Part shown: positions 9,326 through 18,793 of the stretch, one piece after another
How positions within the stretch are numbered: the first letter of the stretch is position 1
Layout: every line of letters starts with the position of its first letter
NCBI GenBank assembly: GCA_903865435.1
Contig: CAIPJS010000023.1
Span: forward strand, 62,001 to 126,000
Length of the DNA stretch: 64,000 nucleotides
Direction: 5' to 3'
From: an uncultured Bacteroidota bacterium
GTDB lineage: Bacteria; Bacteroidota; Bacteroidia; Chitinophagales; Chitinophagaceae
The notes under the pieces: generated by a model
Told to the model about the DNA's origin: nothing
Database searches by the model: none
What the model saw: the letters and a program-made list of their open reading frames with translations, nothing else
Program-made: the position numbers and the translations under genes

Positions 9326-10979
9326 CGACCTTATACATTTTCTCATAATACTCTTCGGCCATTCTATTGCTGTCAAATTGGAAACGAACATCCTTCATTC
9401 CGTTTTGTGTAATCTGACGCCAAGTATCTTTGTTGTCATAATACATAGGAACTATTTGTTGCTCTAAAATTTTATATAATTCATCTAAATCGTAGTCGTC
9501 TTGTTGTTGTGTGCTCATGTTTTCATAATCGGCCTTTGGAATTACAAAGCCATTATTTCCATGATTGATAAATTCTGGTATCCATCCATCATCGGTAGAA
9601 AAGTTAACGGCCCCATTCATTGCAGCAGTCATACCGCTGGTACCAGAGGCTTCACGAGGTACACGTGGATTGTTTAACCATACATCTGAAGCCTGTTTCA
9701 TTCTCTTGCTCAAAGCCAATTCGTAACCAATCAATACAGCAACGTTATTATATTTTTTACTCAAATGCACCAAATTGTTAAATTGAGAAATGGCTGGATG
9801 GTCTACTGGATAGGGTTTTCCTGCAAAAATAATTTGTACTGGATATTTGGCATTAGAAAGCAATTTTTCAAAACGTTGTAAGTCCCAAGATAAAAAATCG
9901 GCTCTTTTGTAACCTGCAAATCTTCTTGCCCAAACAATGGTCAGTACATTGGGGTCAAAAACTTTTCCTGTTTGATCGGCAACAATTTCAAAAGCACGTT
10001 TTTTCAAATACATTTTACGATCATCAAAGCCAGCATCGTCATTACTTTCTGCAAAACGATACAATTGCTTGTCGGCCCAATAGCGCCAGTTTTGTGCATT
10101 GGTAACATGTATAATTGGACAGATGCCTTCATACTTGCCCCAAAGTTCTCTACTTACATGACCATGTAATTCAGAAACTCCATTAGCCTTGCGTGCAAAA
10201 CGAAGGGCAGCCAAAGAGTGATTGAACTGATCATCTTCAATGCCAGTTAGTTTTCTTACTTCATCTATACTTAAGCCACAGAAATAACCCATTTTATGAC
10301 ATAAATAAATATCATGTTTTTCATTACCAGCTTCCTCTGGCGTATGGGTAGTGAATACCAAACGTTTTTTAACTTCTGCTAATGATTTGTATTTATTCAA
10401 TAAATAAAAGGCCGCAGAGAATCCATGGGCCTCATTTAAATGATATACTTCCGGATTAAAATTTAATTCATCAATTAATTTGGCGCCTGCCACACCCAAT
10501 AAAATAAATTGAGCCACTTTGGTGGCTACATTGGCATCATACAAACGGTGTGTGATGGTTTGAGAAACATAATCGTTCTCAGGTAAATCGGTGCTTAATA
10601 AAAATAGGGGAGCGCTACAAAAAGTATTAGGTGCTAAATAAAAAGCTTTTACCCAAACAGGATGATCGTGAATTAAAACCTGGTATTTGATGCCCGTATC
10701 TTCTAAAAAACTGTAAATTTTTTCCATGAAAGTTACTTGCAAAGTTTGGTCTTGGTTGCGCGCTTGGTCATAGTAGCCATACTTCCATAATATACCTACA
10801 CCAATTAAATTTTGGTTTAATTCAAAAGCACTTCTTAAATGGGAGCCAGCTAAAAATCCTAGTCCACCACTGTATATTTTTAGGGGTTGATGAATGGCGA
10901 ATTCCATAGAAAAATAAGCTGCCTTTTTTTTGAATTGATCATTGATTGTATAAGGCACTTGATAATTTCTAAAACTCAT
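9321..10979 (-). CDS. glgP: Short GT35 alpha-glucan phosphorylase homologue
   Basis: The 552-residue protein is related to glycogen/starch phosphorylases (GT35) of the short type: GGLGFLAGSHLRSA, HLNEAHGF, ARRFAGYKRADF, AGKPYPVDHP and EASGTSGM are all recognisable. Canonical phosphorylases of about 800 residues phosphorolyse alpha-1,4-glucans using pyridoxal phosphate bound to a lysine in the GTxxMK segment. Here that position reads GTSGMTAAMNG, so the Schiff-base lysine is replaced by Thr (about residue 451). It may be a PLP-free glucan-active enzyme or a regulator. Transcribed alone, convergent with the uronate operon. Confidence 0.82.
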   Translation of the reverse strand: MSFRNYQVPYTINDQFKKKAAYFSMEFAIHQPLKIYSGGLGFLAGSHLRSAFELNQNLIGVGILWKYGYYDQARNQDQTLQVTFMEKIYSFLEDTGIKYQVLIHDHPVWVKAFYLAPNTFCSAPLFLLSTDLPENDYVSQTITHRLYDANVATKVAQFILLGVAGAKLIDELNFNPEVYHLNEAHGFSAAFYLLNKYKSLAEVKKRLVFTTHTPEEAGNEKHDIYLCHKMGYFCGLSIDEVRKLTGIEDDQFNHSLAALRFARKANGVSELHGHVSRELWGKYEGICPIIHVTNAQNWRYWADKQLYRFAESNDDAGFDDRKMYLKKRAFEIVADQTGKVFDPNVLTIVWARRFAGYKRADFLSWDLQRFEKLLSNAKYPVQIIFAGKPYPVDHPAISQFNNLVHLSKKYNNVAVLIGYELALSKRMKQASDVWLNNPRVPREASGTSGMTAAMNGAVNFSTDDGWIPEFINHGNNGFVIPKADYENMSTQQQDDYDLDELYKILEQQIVPMYYDNKDTWRQITQNGMKDVRFQFDSNRMAEEYYEKMYKVD

Positions 10980-11085
10980 ATAAACTTGTTTGGTAATTTG
11001 GTTGCAATATAATGGTATTTAAAGAAAATTTAATTAATACACATTAAACTGTGGATAAGAACTTTATGCTGCGCTATATTGTGGA

Positions 11086-12033
11086 TTATTTTTTCTTCTT
11101 GGCCTTCCTTTTCTTCTCGTAAGAATTATTAAATAAACAAGTCATATTGCGATGGTTGCCACAATTTCCATCTTCTTTGATGCTTATTTCATTGCCTTCT
11201 ATCTTAAAATGTATGATACAGGCATCGCCTTTTTCTGAATAGATGGCTGTGTTTTTTGTAAAACTCATAAGCCCTTTTAATTCCCCCAAACAATTCCCAT
11301 TCTCTCTTTCAAAATGCATGAAAAATTGATATTTATTAGGAACTGTATAATCTCGAATGGATATAAAATTTTTCGGATCACGACCATAGTCTCCGCTAAA
11401 AATATTGTTCATCGGAAGGGTATCTAAGGGGTTGATCACTTTTGCATTTTCAGGTTTTTTGTTGCTGTCAAAATAGATCAATCTAAACGAACTATCGGTA
11501 TAAGCCCAACCCTTTTTTTCATAGATTAATGAATTGTCTTCATTCATTTTATTTTCTTCCACTAAAAAAGAAGGTTCTTTGTTGATGCTTAAAACTTTTC
11601 CATAATGTCTTGATCCTTTATTTTCATCTTGAAAATCGGTAAGCACTTTGAAGTCTAGGTATTTATTTTTCTTACTAAAAACAAGGACACAAATTTCGAA
11701 ACTATTTGCATGTTGCAAACGCAATAACAAATAATATTCTTGTTCTTTTTCTATTCTACATAACGGATGTAAAATGGATTTCTTATCTTTTTTACTAACA
11801 ATATTTTCTACAATGGAATCTGGGATAAATTGAACCAAAGCTTTGCGTCCAATGACCAAAGTGTCTGTAAAGTGTTTAAAATTGGTGTCAGATAAGGCAA
11901 TGGGTAAAGTAGCCAGCTTAAAAATTTTATTAAAGTCGTTGATTTTAATTGGCGTATTTCCAGTAAAGTCTGGCTTTTCATCAGAACAAGCCATCATTAA
12001 ACAGACCAAGCTTATAAGACAACACCTTCGCAT
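11086..12033 (-). CDS. Uncharacterised lipoprotein
   Basis: A 315-residue predicted lipoprotein with no recognised domain. It starts MRRCCLISLVCLMMAC, and the Cys in LMMAC followed by SDE fits a lipobox and signal peptidase II cleavage. The ATG was preferred over a TTG two codons upstream. The mature part is mixed polar sequence with no membrane segments, and the C-terminus is strikingly basic (KKRKAKKKK). It diverges from the Nramp-USP gene. No function can be assigned. Confidence 0.75.
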   Translation of the reverse strand: MRRCCLISLVCLMMACSDEKPDFTGNTPIKINDFNKIFKLATLPIALSDTNFKHFTDTLVIGRKALVQFIPDSIVENIVSKKDKKSILHPLCRIEKEQEYYLLLRLQHANSFEICVLVFSKKNKYLDFKVLTDFQDENKGSRHYGKVLSINKEPSFLVEENKMNEDNSLIYEKKGWAYTDSSFRLIYFDSNKKPENAKVINPLDTLPMNNIFSGDYGRDPKNFISIRDYTVPNKYQFFMHFERENGNCLGELKGLMSFTKNTAIYSEKGDACIIHFKIEGNEISIKEDGNCGNHRNMTCLFNNSYEKKRKAKKKK

Positions 12034-12107
12034 GTACAAGTTTTTTGCTAAAATAGACTATCAAACCGAGTTCCACAAAGCTTTTATGATTAAATTTACA
12101 TACAGTT

Positions 12108-13997
12108 ATGCAAGATAAATCCTTAGATACATTAAATGAGTCGGTGCCTGTTCAAAATAAGCGAGGTTGGCGTAAGCTATTTGCTTTTTTTGGCCCAGCT
12201 TATTTGGTAAGTGTAGGGTATATGGATCCGGGTAATTGGGCCACCGATTTGCAAGGTGGCGCCTTATTTGGTTATCAATTGCTTTGGATTTTACTGCTGA
12301 GCAATTTTATGGCTATCTTATTGCAAAGTTTAAGTGCAAGATTGGGTATCGTAAGAAGATTAGATTTAGCACAAGTAAATCGAGAAACCTATCCTCCTGT
12401 GGTTAATTTTTCTTTGTACATTCTTGCCGAATTGGCCATTGCTGCAACAGATTTAGCTGAAGTCTTGGGGATGGCCATTGGCATTAAATTACTAACGGGT
12501 GTGCCTTTGATGTATGGCACTTTAATAACCGTATTGGACACTTTCTTGTTTTTATTATTACAACGTTATGGAGTTAGAAAGATGGAAGCTTTTATTTTTT
12601 TACTGGTGGCGACTATTGGATTTAGTTTTTTAATACAATTGTTTATTGCGAAACCCGATTTAAGTACTGCAATGATTGGTTTGGTGCCAAGTAAATTAAA
12701 TCCAGCAGCATTGTATATTGCCATTGGTATTATAGGCGCTACAGTCATGCCCCATAATTTATACTTGCATTCGGCATTGGTGCAAACCAGAAAAATTGAT
12801 CGATCAAGTAAAGGCATCAAAAGAGCTATATTTTTTAATTTTATAGACAGTGCAGTTGCTTTAAATATTGCATTTTTTATCAATGCAGCTATTTTAATAT
12901 TAGCAGCCACCGTATTTTTTTCATCAGGACATCAAACTGTTGCAAGAATTGAAGACGCGCATGCTTTATTGGCACCCATCTTGGGTTCTAAATTGGCACC
13001 CATTTTATTTGCCATAGCATTGATTGCAGCTGGGCAAAGTTCTACAGTTACTGGAACTTTATCTGGGCAAATAGTAATGGAGGGTTATTTGCAAATAAGA
13101 TTAAATCCATGGATAAGAAGATTACTTACTCGATTGATTGCTATAGTACCTGCTGTATTGGTGATTGGCATCATGGGAGAGCAACGGGTAGATGCTTTAT
13201 TAATTTTTAGTCAAGTAATTTTAAGTTTACAACTTGGGTTTGCAGTTATCCCTTTAATACATTTTGTAAGTGACAAAGCTAAAATGGGTGAATTTGCCAT
13301 TGACAACAAAATTAAAATACTGGCATGGCTGGTGGCGTTTATTTTAGTTTTCTTAAATAGCAGGTTGGTGTATCAATTTTCAGATGCTTATTTACATTCA
13401 AATGCGCCATTTATTTTAAAATGCATTTTAGTGATAGCTGTTTTATTTTTCATCCTACTGCTTCTCTATATTTCGTTTTTCCCTTACATTTTAAGAAAAA
13501 AATTAAGCAATAGTCCAGATTTGCATGGTGCGACTATAGAGCTGGATTGGACAAATCCTGCACCCGTATATAAAATAGCCATTGCAGTTGATTTTTCATC
13601 TACTGATAAAAAACTAATTAAAACCGCTATTGCGCATTCGAATACTCAACTAAACCCGAACACAACTAATACAACTGAATTTATTTTTATACATGTGGTA
13701 GAAAGTGTTACGGCCAACTACTTATTGGAAGCCAGTGATGATGAAGAATCGAGAAAAGATCAAGAACGGTTGGATGAGTATGCAGCTGCTTTAAGGAATA
13801 AAGGGTATCAAGCAAGTACTGCATTGGGCTATAAGAATAGAGTCAAAGAAATTGTAAGGTTGGTTCATTTAAAAGAAGCTGAAATGTTGGTCATGGGTGC
13901 ACACAAGCATCGTGGCTGGAAGGATGCATTGTTTGGAGAAACCATCGAGTCGGTAAGGCACCAGGTTAAAATACCAGTGCTCATTGTGAACCATTAA
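12108..13997 (+). CDS. Nramp divalent-metal transporter fused to a UspA domain
   Basis: The 629-residue protein has an Nramp domain (about 1-450, some 11 membrane segments) with the metal-binding MDPGNWATD of helix 1 and GATVMPHNLYLHSALVQ of helix 6. The Asp, Asn, Ala and Met ligand residues are retained, so Mn(II) or Fe(II) uptake is likely. From about residue 486 a universal stress protein domain follows (YKIAIAVDFSS, FIHVVES, LVMGAHKHRGW, ending IPVLIVNH), a cytoplasmic nucleotide-binding fold that may sense energy state. MntH-type proteins normally end after the membrane domain. It is monocistronic. Confidence 0.92.
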   Translation: MQDKSLDTLNESVPVQNKRGWRKLFAFFGPAYLVSVGYMDPGNWATDLQGGALFGYQLLWILLLSNFMAILLQSLSARLGIVRRLDLAQVNRETYPPVVNFSLYILAELAIAATDLAEVLGMAIGIKLLTGVPLMYGTLITVLDTFLFLLLQRYGVRKMEAFIFLLVATIGFSFLIQLFIAKPDLSTAMIGLVPSKLNPAALYIAIGIIGATVMPHNLYLHSALVQTRKIDRSSKGIKRAIFFNFIDSAVALNIAFFINAAILILAATVFFSSGHQTVARIEDAHALLAPILGSKLAPILFAIALIAAGQSSTVTGTLSGQIVMEGYLQIRLNPWIRRLLTRLIAIVPAVLVIGIMGEQRVDALLIFSQVILSLQLGFAVIPLIHFVSDKAKMGEFAIDNKIKILAWLVAFILVFLNSRLVYQFSDAYLHSNAPFILKCILVIAVLFFILLLLYISFFPYILRKKLSNSPDLHGATIELDWTNPAPVYKIAIAVDFSSTDKKLIKTAIAHSNTQLNPNTTNTTEFIFIHVVESVTANYLLEASDDEESRKDQERLDEYAAALRNKGYQASTALGYKNRVKEIVRLVHLKEAEMLVMGAHKHRGWKDALFGETIESVRHQVKIPVLIVNH

Positions 13998-14023
13998 TCA
14001 GTGGTTTTTATAGCTAGTTTTTG

Positions 14024-14031
14024 TACATTTG
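14024..14031 (+). promoter_or_regulatory. -7 promoter element for icd
   Basis: TACATTTG fits the Bacteroidota -7 consensus TAnnTTTG, 19 bases before the chosen icd ATG. No good -33 partner is visible. It argues against an upstream TTG start, which would precede the element. Confidence 0.5.
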
Positions 14032-14050
14032 CATACAAAATTTTAAATCT

Positions 14051-15283
14051 ATGGGACAAAAAATCAAAGTGGCCAATCCAGTAGTAGAATTGGATGGCGA
14101 TGAAATGACAAGAATTATTTGGAAATTTATTAAGGACAAATTAATTCTTCCTTATTTAGAGATTGATATAAAGTATTATGACTTGGGCATGGAATACCGC
14201 GACGAAACCAATGATCAAGTAACCATTGATGCAGCCAATGCCATTAAGCAATATGGGGTGGGCATAAAATGTGCTACCATTACCCCCGACGAGCAAAGAG
14301 TAGAAGAGTTTAAGTTAAAGCAAATGTGGAAGAGCCCCAATGGCACCATTCGTAATATTTTAGATGGTACTGTTTTCCGTGAACCGATTGTGTGTAGCAA
14401 TGTACCTCGCTTGGTACCCAATTGGACAGCACCTATTTGTATTGGTCGTCATGCATTTGGAGATCAATACCGCGCTACCGATTTTGTAACCAAAGGAAAA
14501 GGAAAATTAACTATTAAGTTTGAAGGAGAAGATGGCAGCAAGCAAGAGTTTGAAGTTTTTAACTTTAAAGGAGATGGTGTAGCCATGGCGATGTACAATA
14601 CAGATGAAAGTATTTATGGATTTGCACGTGCTTGTTTCAATCAAGCATTGGCTAAGAAATGGCCTTTGTACTTGTCTACTAAAAATACCATTTTGAAAAA
14701 ATATGATGGCAGATTCAAAGATATCTTTGAAGAAGTATATCAAAATGAATTCAAAGCGAAGTATGCAGATGCTGGGATTACTTATGAGCACCGTTTAATT
14801 GATGACATGGTAGCCTCTGCTTTAAAATGGAATGGTAATTTTGTATGGGCTTGTAAGAATTATGATGGGGATGTACAGTCCGATACAGTGGCACAAGGTT
14901 TTGGTTCTTTAGGCTTAATGACTTCTACTTTAATTACACCTGATGGTAAAGTAATGGAGGCGGAAGCAGCGCATGGTACTGTTACACGACATTTCCGTGA
15001 ACACCAAAAAGGAAACAGAACTTCAACCAATCCAATTGCCTCCATTTTTGCATGGACAAGAGGTTTGGAATTCAGAGGTCAATTGGACAATAATAAAGAG
15101 TTGATTCATTTCTCTAAAGCATTAGAAGAAGTTTGTGTAGAGACAGTTGAATCGGGCATTATGACCAAAGATTTAGCAGTTTGTGTGCATGGCAATAAAG
15201 TAAAACATGGTGATCATTATGTATACACAGAAGAGTTCTTGGATGCACTTGATTCGAATTTGCAAAAAAAGCTTGCTAAATAA
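14051..15283 (+). CDS. icd: NADP-dependent isocitrate dehydrogenase
   Basis: This 410-residue enzyme is of the dimeric, eukaryote-like (IDH1/IDH2) class. It oxidatively decarboxylates isocitrate to 2-oxoglutarate in the TCA cycle with NADP. Signature parts are [15 protein letters not shown] at the N-terminus, [20 protein letters not shown] (isocitrate loop), [18 protein letters not shown] and the C-terminal [10 protein letters not shown]-like block [13 protein letters not shown]. Length is normal. It is transcribed alone, with a strong bidirectional terminator after it. Confidence 0.96.
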   Translation: MGQKIKVANPVVELDGDEMTRIIWKFIKDKLILPYLEIDIKYYDLGMEYRDETNDQVTIDAANAIKQYGVGIKCATITPDEQRVEEFKLKQMWKSPNGTIRNILDGTVFREPIVCSNVPRLVPNWTAPICIGRHAFGDQYRATDFVTKGKGKLTIKFEGEDGSKQEFEVFNFKGDGVAMAMYNTDESIYGFARACFNQALAKKWPLYLSTKNTILKKYDGRFKDIFEEVYQNEFKAKYADAGITYEHRLIDDMVASALKWNGNFVWACKNYDGDVQSDTVAQGFGSLGLMTSTLITPDGKVMEAEAAHGTVTRHFREHQKGNRTSTNPIASIFAWTRGLEFRGQLDNNKELIHFSKALEEVCVETVESGIMTKDLAVCVHGNKVKHGDHYVYTEEFLDALDSNLQKKLAK

Positions 15284-15340
15284 ATATAGCAAGCCCTTTT
15301 TGCAACTCTGTTTGATTTTAAATTTTCTATTTAGAAATAT

Positions 15341-15375
15341 AAAAAACCCGATAGCGTTTAACTATCGGGTTTTTA
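15341..15375. terminator. Bidirectional rho-independent terminator
   Basis: CCCGATAG and CTATCGGG form a perfect 8-bp stem with a 7-base loop, flanked by A6 on the left and T5 on the right. It can therefore end icd on the plus strand and the small Cys/His-rich gene on the minus strand. Confidence 0.9.
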
Positions 15376-15395
15376 TTTAATGACTGAGTGTAGAT

Positions 15396-15614
15396 TTACT
15401 TCTTCATGCATGCAGCAGTACAATCATGCTTACAATCCTTTGTAGTACACATATGTCCTTTCTCTCCATGATTAGCTATATGACCTGCTCCGTCTTTATG
15501 ACAAGCTTTTGTGCATTTATGCTCTGCTTTATGACAATCGGCTGTACATTTGTCAGCGGCAAAAGAAAAATTAGCGGCCATTAGAAACAATCCAGCGAAT
15601 AATAATTTTTTCAT
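15396..15614 (-). CDS. Small exported Cys/His-rich protein, possible metal binder
   Basis: A 72-residue protein with a clear signal peptide (MKKLLFAGLFLMAANFSFA, cleavage before ADK). The mature 53 residues hold eight Cys and seven His, arranged as repeated CT-x2-C units (CTADCH, CTKACH, CTTKDC, CTAAC), and are rich in Lys with almost no hydrophobic core. This suggests metal binding (Cu, Zn or similar) or redox buffering in the periplasm, but no family was recognised. It has its own terminator, shared with icd, and sits alone. Confidence 0.75.
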   Translation of the reverse strand: MKKLLFAGLFLMAANFSFAADKCTADCHKAEHKCTKACHKDGAGHIANHGEKGHMCTTKDCKHDCTAACMKK

Positions 15615-15737
15615 AGTATAATTTTTAGTATTAATATTTCCAACGCTAATAATTTACGAACTTACATAGCTCCAAATTTTTTAACTGCGTTGTTTTTTTG
15701 TTAAAGATTTGGAAATAATATTTAAGGTCATTATTTA

Positions 15738-17399
15738 CTATTTAAGTACTTCTAAAATAGGATTTCCTATAGAACCACTTGGCATTTGTATACCTAATAA
15801 AGTACTTACTGTAGGAGCAATATCGGTCATATAAGTAACTCCATTTACAGTACCTTTTTTAATACCTGCCCCATACCATAATAGTGGAATATGTGCATCA
15901 TAATTATACAATACCCCATGACTGGTTCCTGTAGGATAACCATCCACCACACCCGATTTGGTCACCAACATTAAATCGCCACTGCGTTGCGGCGTGTAGC
16001 CATTCACAATTTTTTCTCTCATGCTTTGTGGAATAGGCGCTATGGCAGCTTTTCTATTTTCAACTACTTGCAATACCAAGCTTTTCTTTTCTAAATAATT
16101 GGTAATGACATTGGTTAGTTTTTCATAAGAAACATTTAAACTATCCATGATGGCATGGTTGTAATAAATATTGTATTCGCTAACAGCACTAATTAGTTTT
16201 GGACTTAGGTTATTGCTATTTAAACAAGCAATGACATCTGTTTTTAATGCGCCATCATCATAATTATCTCCAGGAATATTGTGTTTTTTTGCAAAAGCTG
16301 GAATATTGGCAACAGCATGATCTGCCGTTAAAAATACAGTGTAATTGTCCTTACCTACTTTTTGGTCTAAGAAAGTAAATAAGCCTGCCATGGTTTCATC
16401 TAATTTAACATATCCATCTAATGTCTCCCAAGAATCAGGGCCAAAAGCATGACCAATATAATCGGGCGAAGAAAAACTAATGGCCAACATATCGGTTATT
16501 GAATCTGCACCTAAATGCTCATTGATCAAAGCTTGCTTGGCCATTTCAACCACTAAATCATTGCCATAAGGCGTATTGGCAATCTTACCATAATCTTTTC
16601 CAATAAATTCTTTCAAACTGTATGGGAAATGTTTTGCGTCTTTACCAAATGGGGTAGACTCATACGCGTTTTCATCAGTATCGCAATTGGCTTCGTAAAC
16701 AGCATTGGGCAAACTTAAATTCCAGTTTTTATTGTACAAACTATCTGGACGGTGTAATGCATTGTAATTATTTACCCATGCTGGCAAGGTTTTACCATAA
16801 TAAGTAGAACTTATAAAATTTCCAGTTTTGGAATCATACCAAAAAGCACCATCAGCAGCATGTCCTGCTGGAATAATGGCACCACGATCTTTTATAGAAA
16901 TACCATATACTTTACTTTTAAAATTAGAAGCTAATTTTAATTCATCCCCAATCGTACTTGTCCAAACATTTACTGGACTCATTTGACCAGCACTATTGTT
17001 TGTGCTTCCTACCGTTTGTACACTATTGTCTTCGACACAATAAACTGTTCTTTGTTTAACATTGTCAAACCAGTTGTTCCCTGTGATGCCATGAATGGAA
17101 GGGACACTCCCTGTATAAACACATGTATGTCCGCAAGCGGTAACCGTAGGAACATAAGGAATCATGGTATTGTTGCAAGAAGCGCCTTCATTTAAAAAAC
17201 GAAGAAATCCTTTATTGCTTGAAAAAAAAGGCTTGAATCGATTAACATAATCCCATCGCATTTGATCTACGACAATACCAATGACTAATTTGGGTTGATG
17301 GGCAGTTTTGGTAATGGGGGCAATTGTTTTTGAAATTGGATCTATTGCATAGGATTGAACAACAAATAGGCAAAAACATACGAGGACTAAATATCTCAT
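15738..17399 (-). CDS. pafA: PafA-type alkaline phosphatase
   Basis: The 553-residue exported phosphatase starts with a signal peptide (MRYLVLVCFCLFVVQSYA); the internal ATG before it was preferred. It belongs to the alkaline phosphatase superfamily. VVDQMRWDY supplies metal ligands, the Thr nucleophile lies in TVTACGHT, GNNW carries the Asn, and SIKDRGAI carries the Lys and Arg that define the PafA subgroup. SSPDYIGHAFGP, TADHAV and GTSHG supply the other Zn ligands. PafA enzymes hydrolyse phosphate monoesters in the periplasm and do not need phosphate starvation in some species. Divergent from the next gene. Confidence 0.9.
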   Translation of the reverse strand: MRYLVLVCFCLFVVQSYAIDPISKTIAPITKTAHQPKLVIGIVVDQMRWDYVNRFKPFFSSNKGFLRFLNEGASCNNTMIPYVPTVTACGHTCVYTGSVPSIHGITGNNWFDNVKQRTVYCVEDNSVQTVGSTNNSAGQMSPVNVWTSTIGDELKLASNFKSKVYGISIKDRGAIIPAGHAADGAFWYDSKTGNFISSTYYGKTLPAWVNNYNALHRPDSLYNKNWNLSLPNAVYEANCDTDENAYESTPFGKDAKHFPYSLKEFIGKDYGKIANTPYGNDLVVEMAKQALINEHLGADSITDMLAISFSSPDYIGHAFGPDSWETLDGYVKLDETMAGLFTFLDQKVGKDNYTVFLTADHAVANIPAFAKKHNIPGDNYDDGALKTDVIACLNSNNLSPKLISAVSEYNIYYNHAIMDSLNVSYEKLTNVITNYLEKKSLVLQVVENRKAAIAPIPQSMREKIVNGYTPQRSGDLMLVTKSGVVDGYPTGTSHGVLYNYDAHIPLLWYGAGIKKGTVNGVTYMTDIAPTVSTLLGIQMPSGSIGNPILEVLK

Positions 17400-17496
17400 T
17401 GGGGTTATTTTATAGTATTTTAATGGCAAGCTTATAACAAAACTACGCCTTTGCAATTTACGATTATTTATTAAGCTATTAAAGTGAAAAAATCAT

Positions 17497-17504
17497 TAAA
17501 TTTG
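17497..17504 (+). promoter_or_regulatory. -7 promoter element for the alpha-oxoamine synthase gene
   Basis: TAAATTTG matches TAnnTTTG, 19 bases before the start codon. The -33 region is not convincing. Confidence 0.5.
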
Positions 17505-17523
17505 CCTAATATAAAATGATAAT

Positions 17524-18780
17524 ATGGCAGATATATTTGAGAGATTGATCAAGAATTATGGTCCTATTGGTCAATATCGTGAAAGAGCACATGGTTATTT
17601 TGCATTCCCAAAATTAGAGGGGGAAATAGGTTCTAAAATGAAGTTTAGAGGACAAGAGATGATTGTTTGGAGTTTGAATAATTATTTAGGGCTGGCCAAT
17701 CATCCCGAAGTACGCAAGGCAGACGCAGCGGCAAGTGCACAATATGGGTTGGCATTACCTATGGGCGCTAGAATGATGAGTGGGAACAGTGATTTACATG
17801 AGCAATTGGAAAAAGAATTAGCAGCTTTTGTTTTTAAAGAAGATTCAATCCTAATGAATTATGGATATCAAGGCATCATGAGTGCTATAGATGCTTTGTG
17901 TGGTCGACACGATGTAGTGGTTTATGATGCAGAATGTCATGCATGTATTATTGATGCCTTAAGAATGATCCCAGGCCATCGATTTGTATACAAACACAAT
18001 GATCTAGAAGATTGTGAAAAGCAATTGTTAAGAGCGCAAGCCTTAATTGATAAGCAATTGTCTGGTGGGGTATTGGTGATTACCGAAGGGGTATTTGGTA
18101 TGGCAGGTGATCAGGGAAAATTAAAAGAAATAGCTGCTTTAAAAAAGAAAGTAGCTTTTCGTTTGTTGGTGGATGATGCCCATGGCTTTGGTACTTTAGG
18201 TAAAACAGGTGCAGGTGCAGGTGAGGAGCAAGGCTGTCAAGACGAAATTGATTTATACTTTTCTACTTTTGCAAAAAGTATGGCTTCGATAGGCGCATTT
18301 ATGGCGGGTCCAAGAACCATTATTGATTACATTCGTTACAATATTCGTTCTCAAATTTTTGCAAAAAGTTTACCCATGCCTTATGTGGTGGGCAATTTGA
18401 AAAGATTGGAATTGCTCAGATCTAAACCAGAACTTAAAGCCAATTTGTGGAAAAATGCATTGTCTTTGCAAAATGGTTTAAAAGAAAAAGGGTTTGATAT
18501 TGGCAAAACCGATTCTGTGGTAACTCCTGTTTATATGAAGGGAGGTGTAGAAGAAGCTACTGCGATGGTAATGGACATTAGAGAAAATTATAAAATATTC
18601 TGCTCAATTGTCGTGTATCCAGTGATTCCAAAAGGACATATCATTTACAGATTGATTCCAACAGCCGAGCATACTCAAGAAGAAATTGATTTAACACTCA
18701 AAGCATTTAGTGAGACTAAGGCAAAATTAGATGCAGGGGCGTATAAAACAGATGAGATTCCAGATATGGCCAATAAGTAA
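17524..18780 (+). CDS. PLP-dependent alpha-oxoamine synthase family enzyme
   Basis: This 418-residue fold-type I PLP enzyme belongs to the family of serine palmitoyltransferase, KBL and BioF, which condense an amino acid with an acyl-CoA. Visible are SLNNYLGLANHPEV, GARMMSGN, DAECHAC, the PLP-ring Asp-His in LVDDAHGFGTLG, and the Schiff-base lysine in STFAKSMAS. Bacteroidota make sphingolipids (serine substrate) and some make sulfonolipids (cysteate substrate), so a lipid-forming role is plausible, but the substrate cannot be read from sequence. It is not next to bio or tdh genes. Monocistronic. Confidence 0.85.
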   Translation: MADIFERLIKNYGPIGQYRERAHGYFAFPKLEGEIGSKMKFRGQEMIVWSLNNYLGLANHPEVRKADAAASAQYGLALPMGARMMSGNSDLHEQLEKELAAFVFKEDSILMNYGYQGIMSAIDALCGRHDVVVYDAECHACIIDALRMIPGHRFVYKHNDLEDCEKQLLRAQALIDKQLSGGVLVITEGVFGMAGDQGKLKEIAALKKKVAFRLLVDDAHGFGTLGKTGAGAGEEQGCQDEIDLYFSTFAKSMASIGAFMAGPRTIIDYIRYNIRSQIFAKSLPMPYVVGNLKRLELLRSKPELKANLWKNALSLQNGLKEKGFDIGKTDSVVTPVYMKGGVEEATAMVMDIRENYKIFCSIVVYPVIPKGHIIYRLIPTAEHTQEEIDLTLKAFSETKAKLDAGAYKTDEIPDMANK

Positions 18781-18787
18781 TGGCCAT
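18766..18787. terminator. Hairpin between convergent genes
   Basis: ATGGCCA and TGGCCAT form a 7-bp stem with an 8-base loop that contains the TAA stop of the alpha-oxoamine synthase gene. There is no T-run, so it is at best a weak terminator. Confidence 0.3.
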
Positions 18788-18793
18788 TCAACA

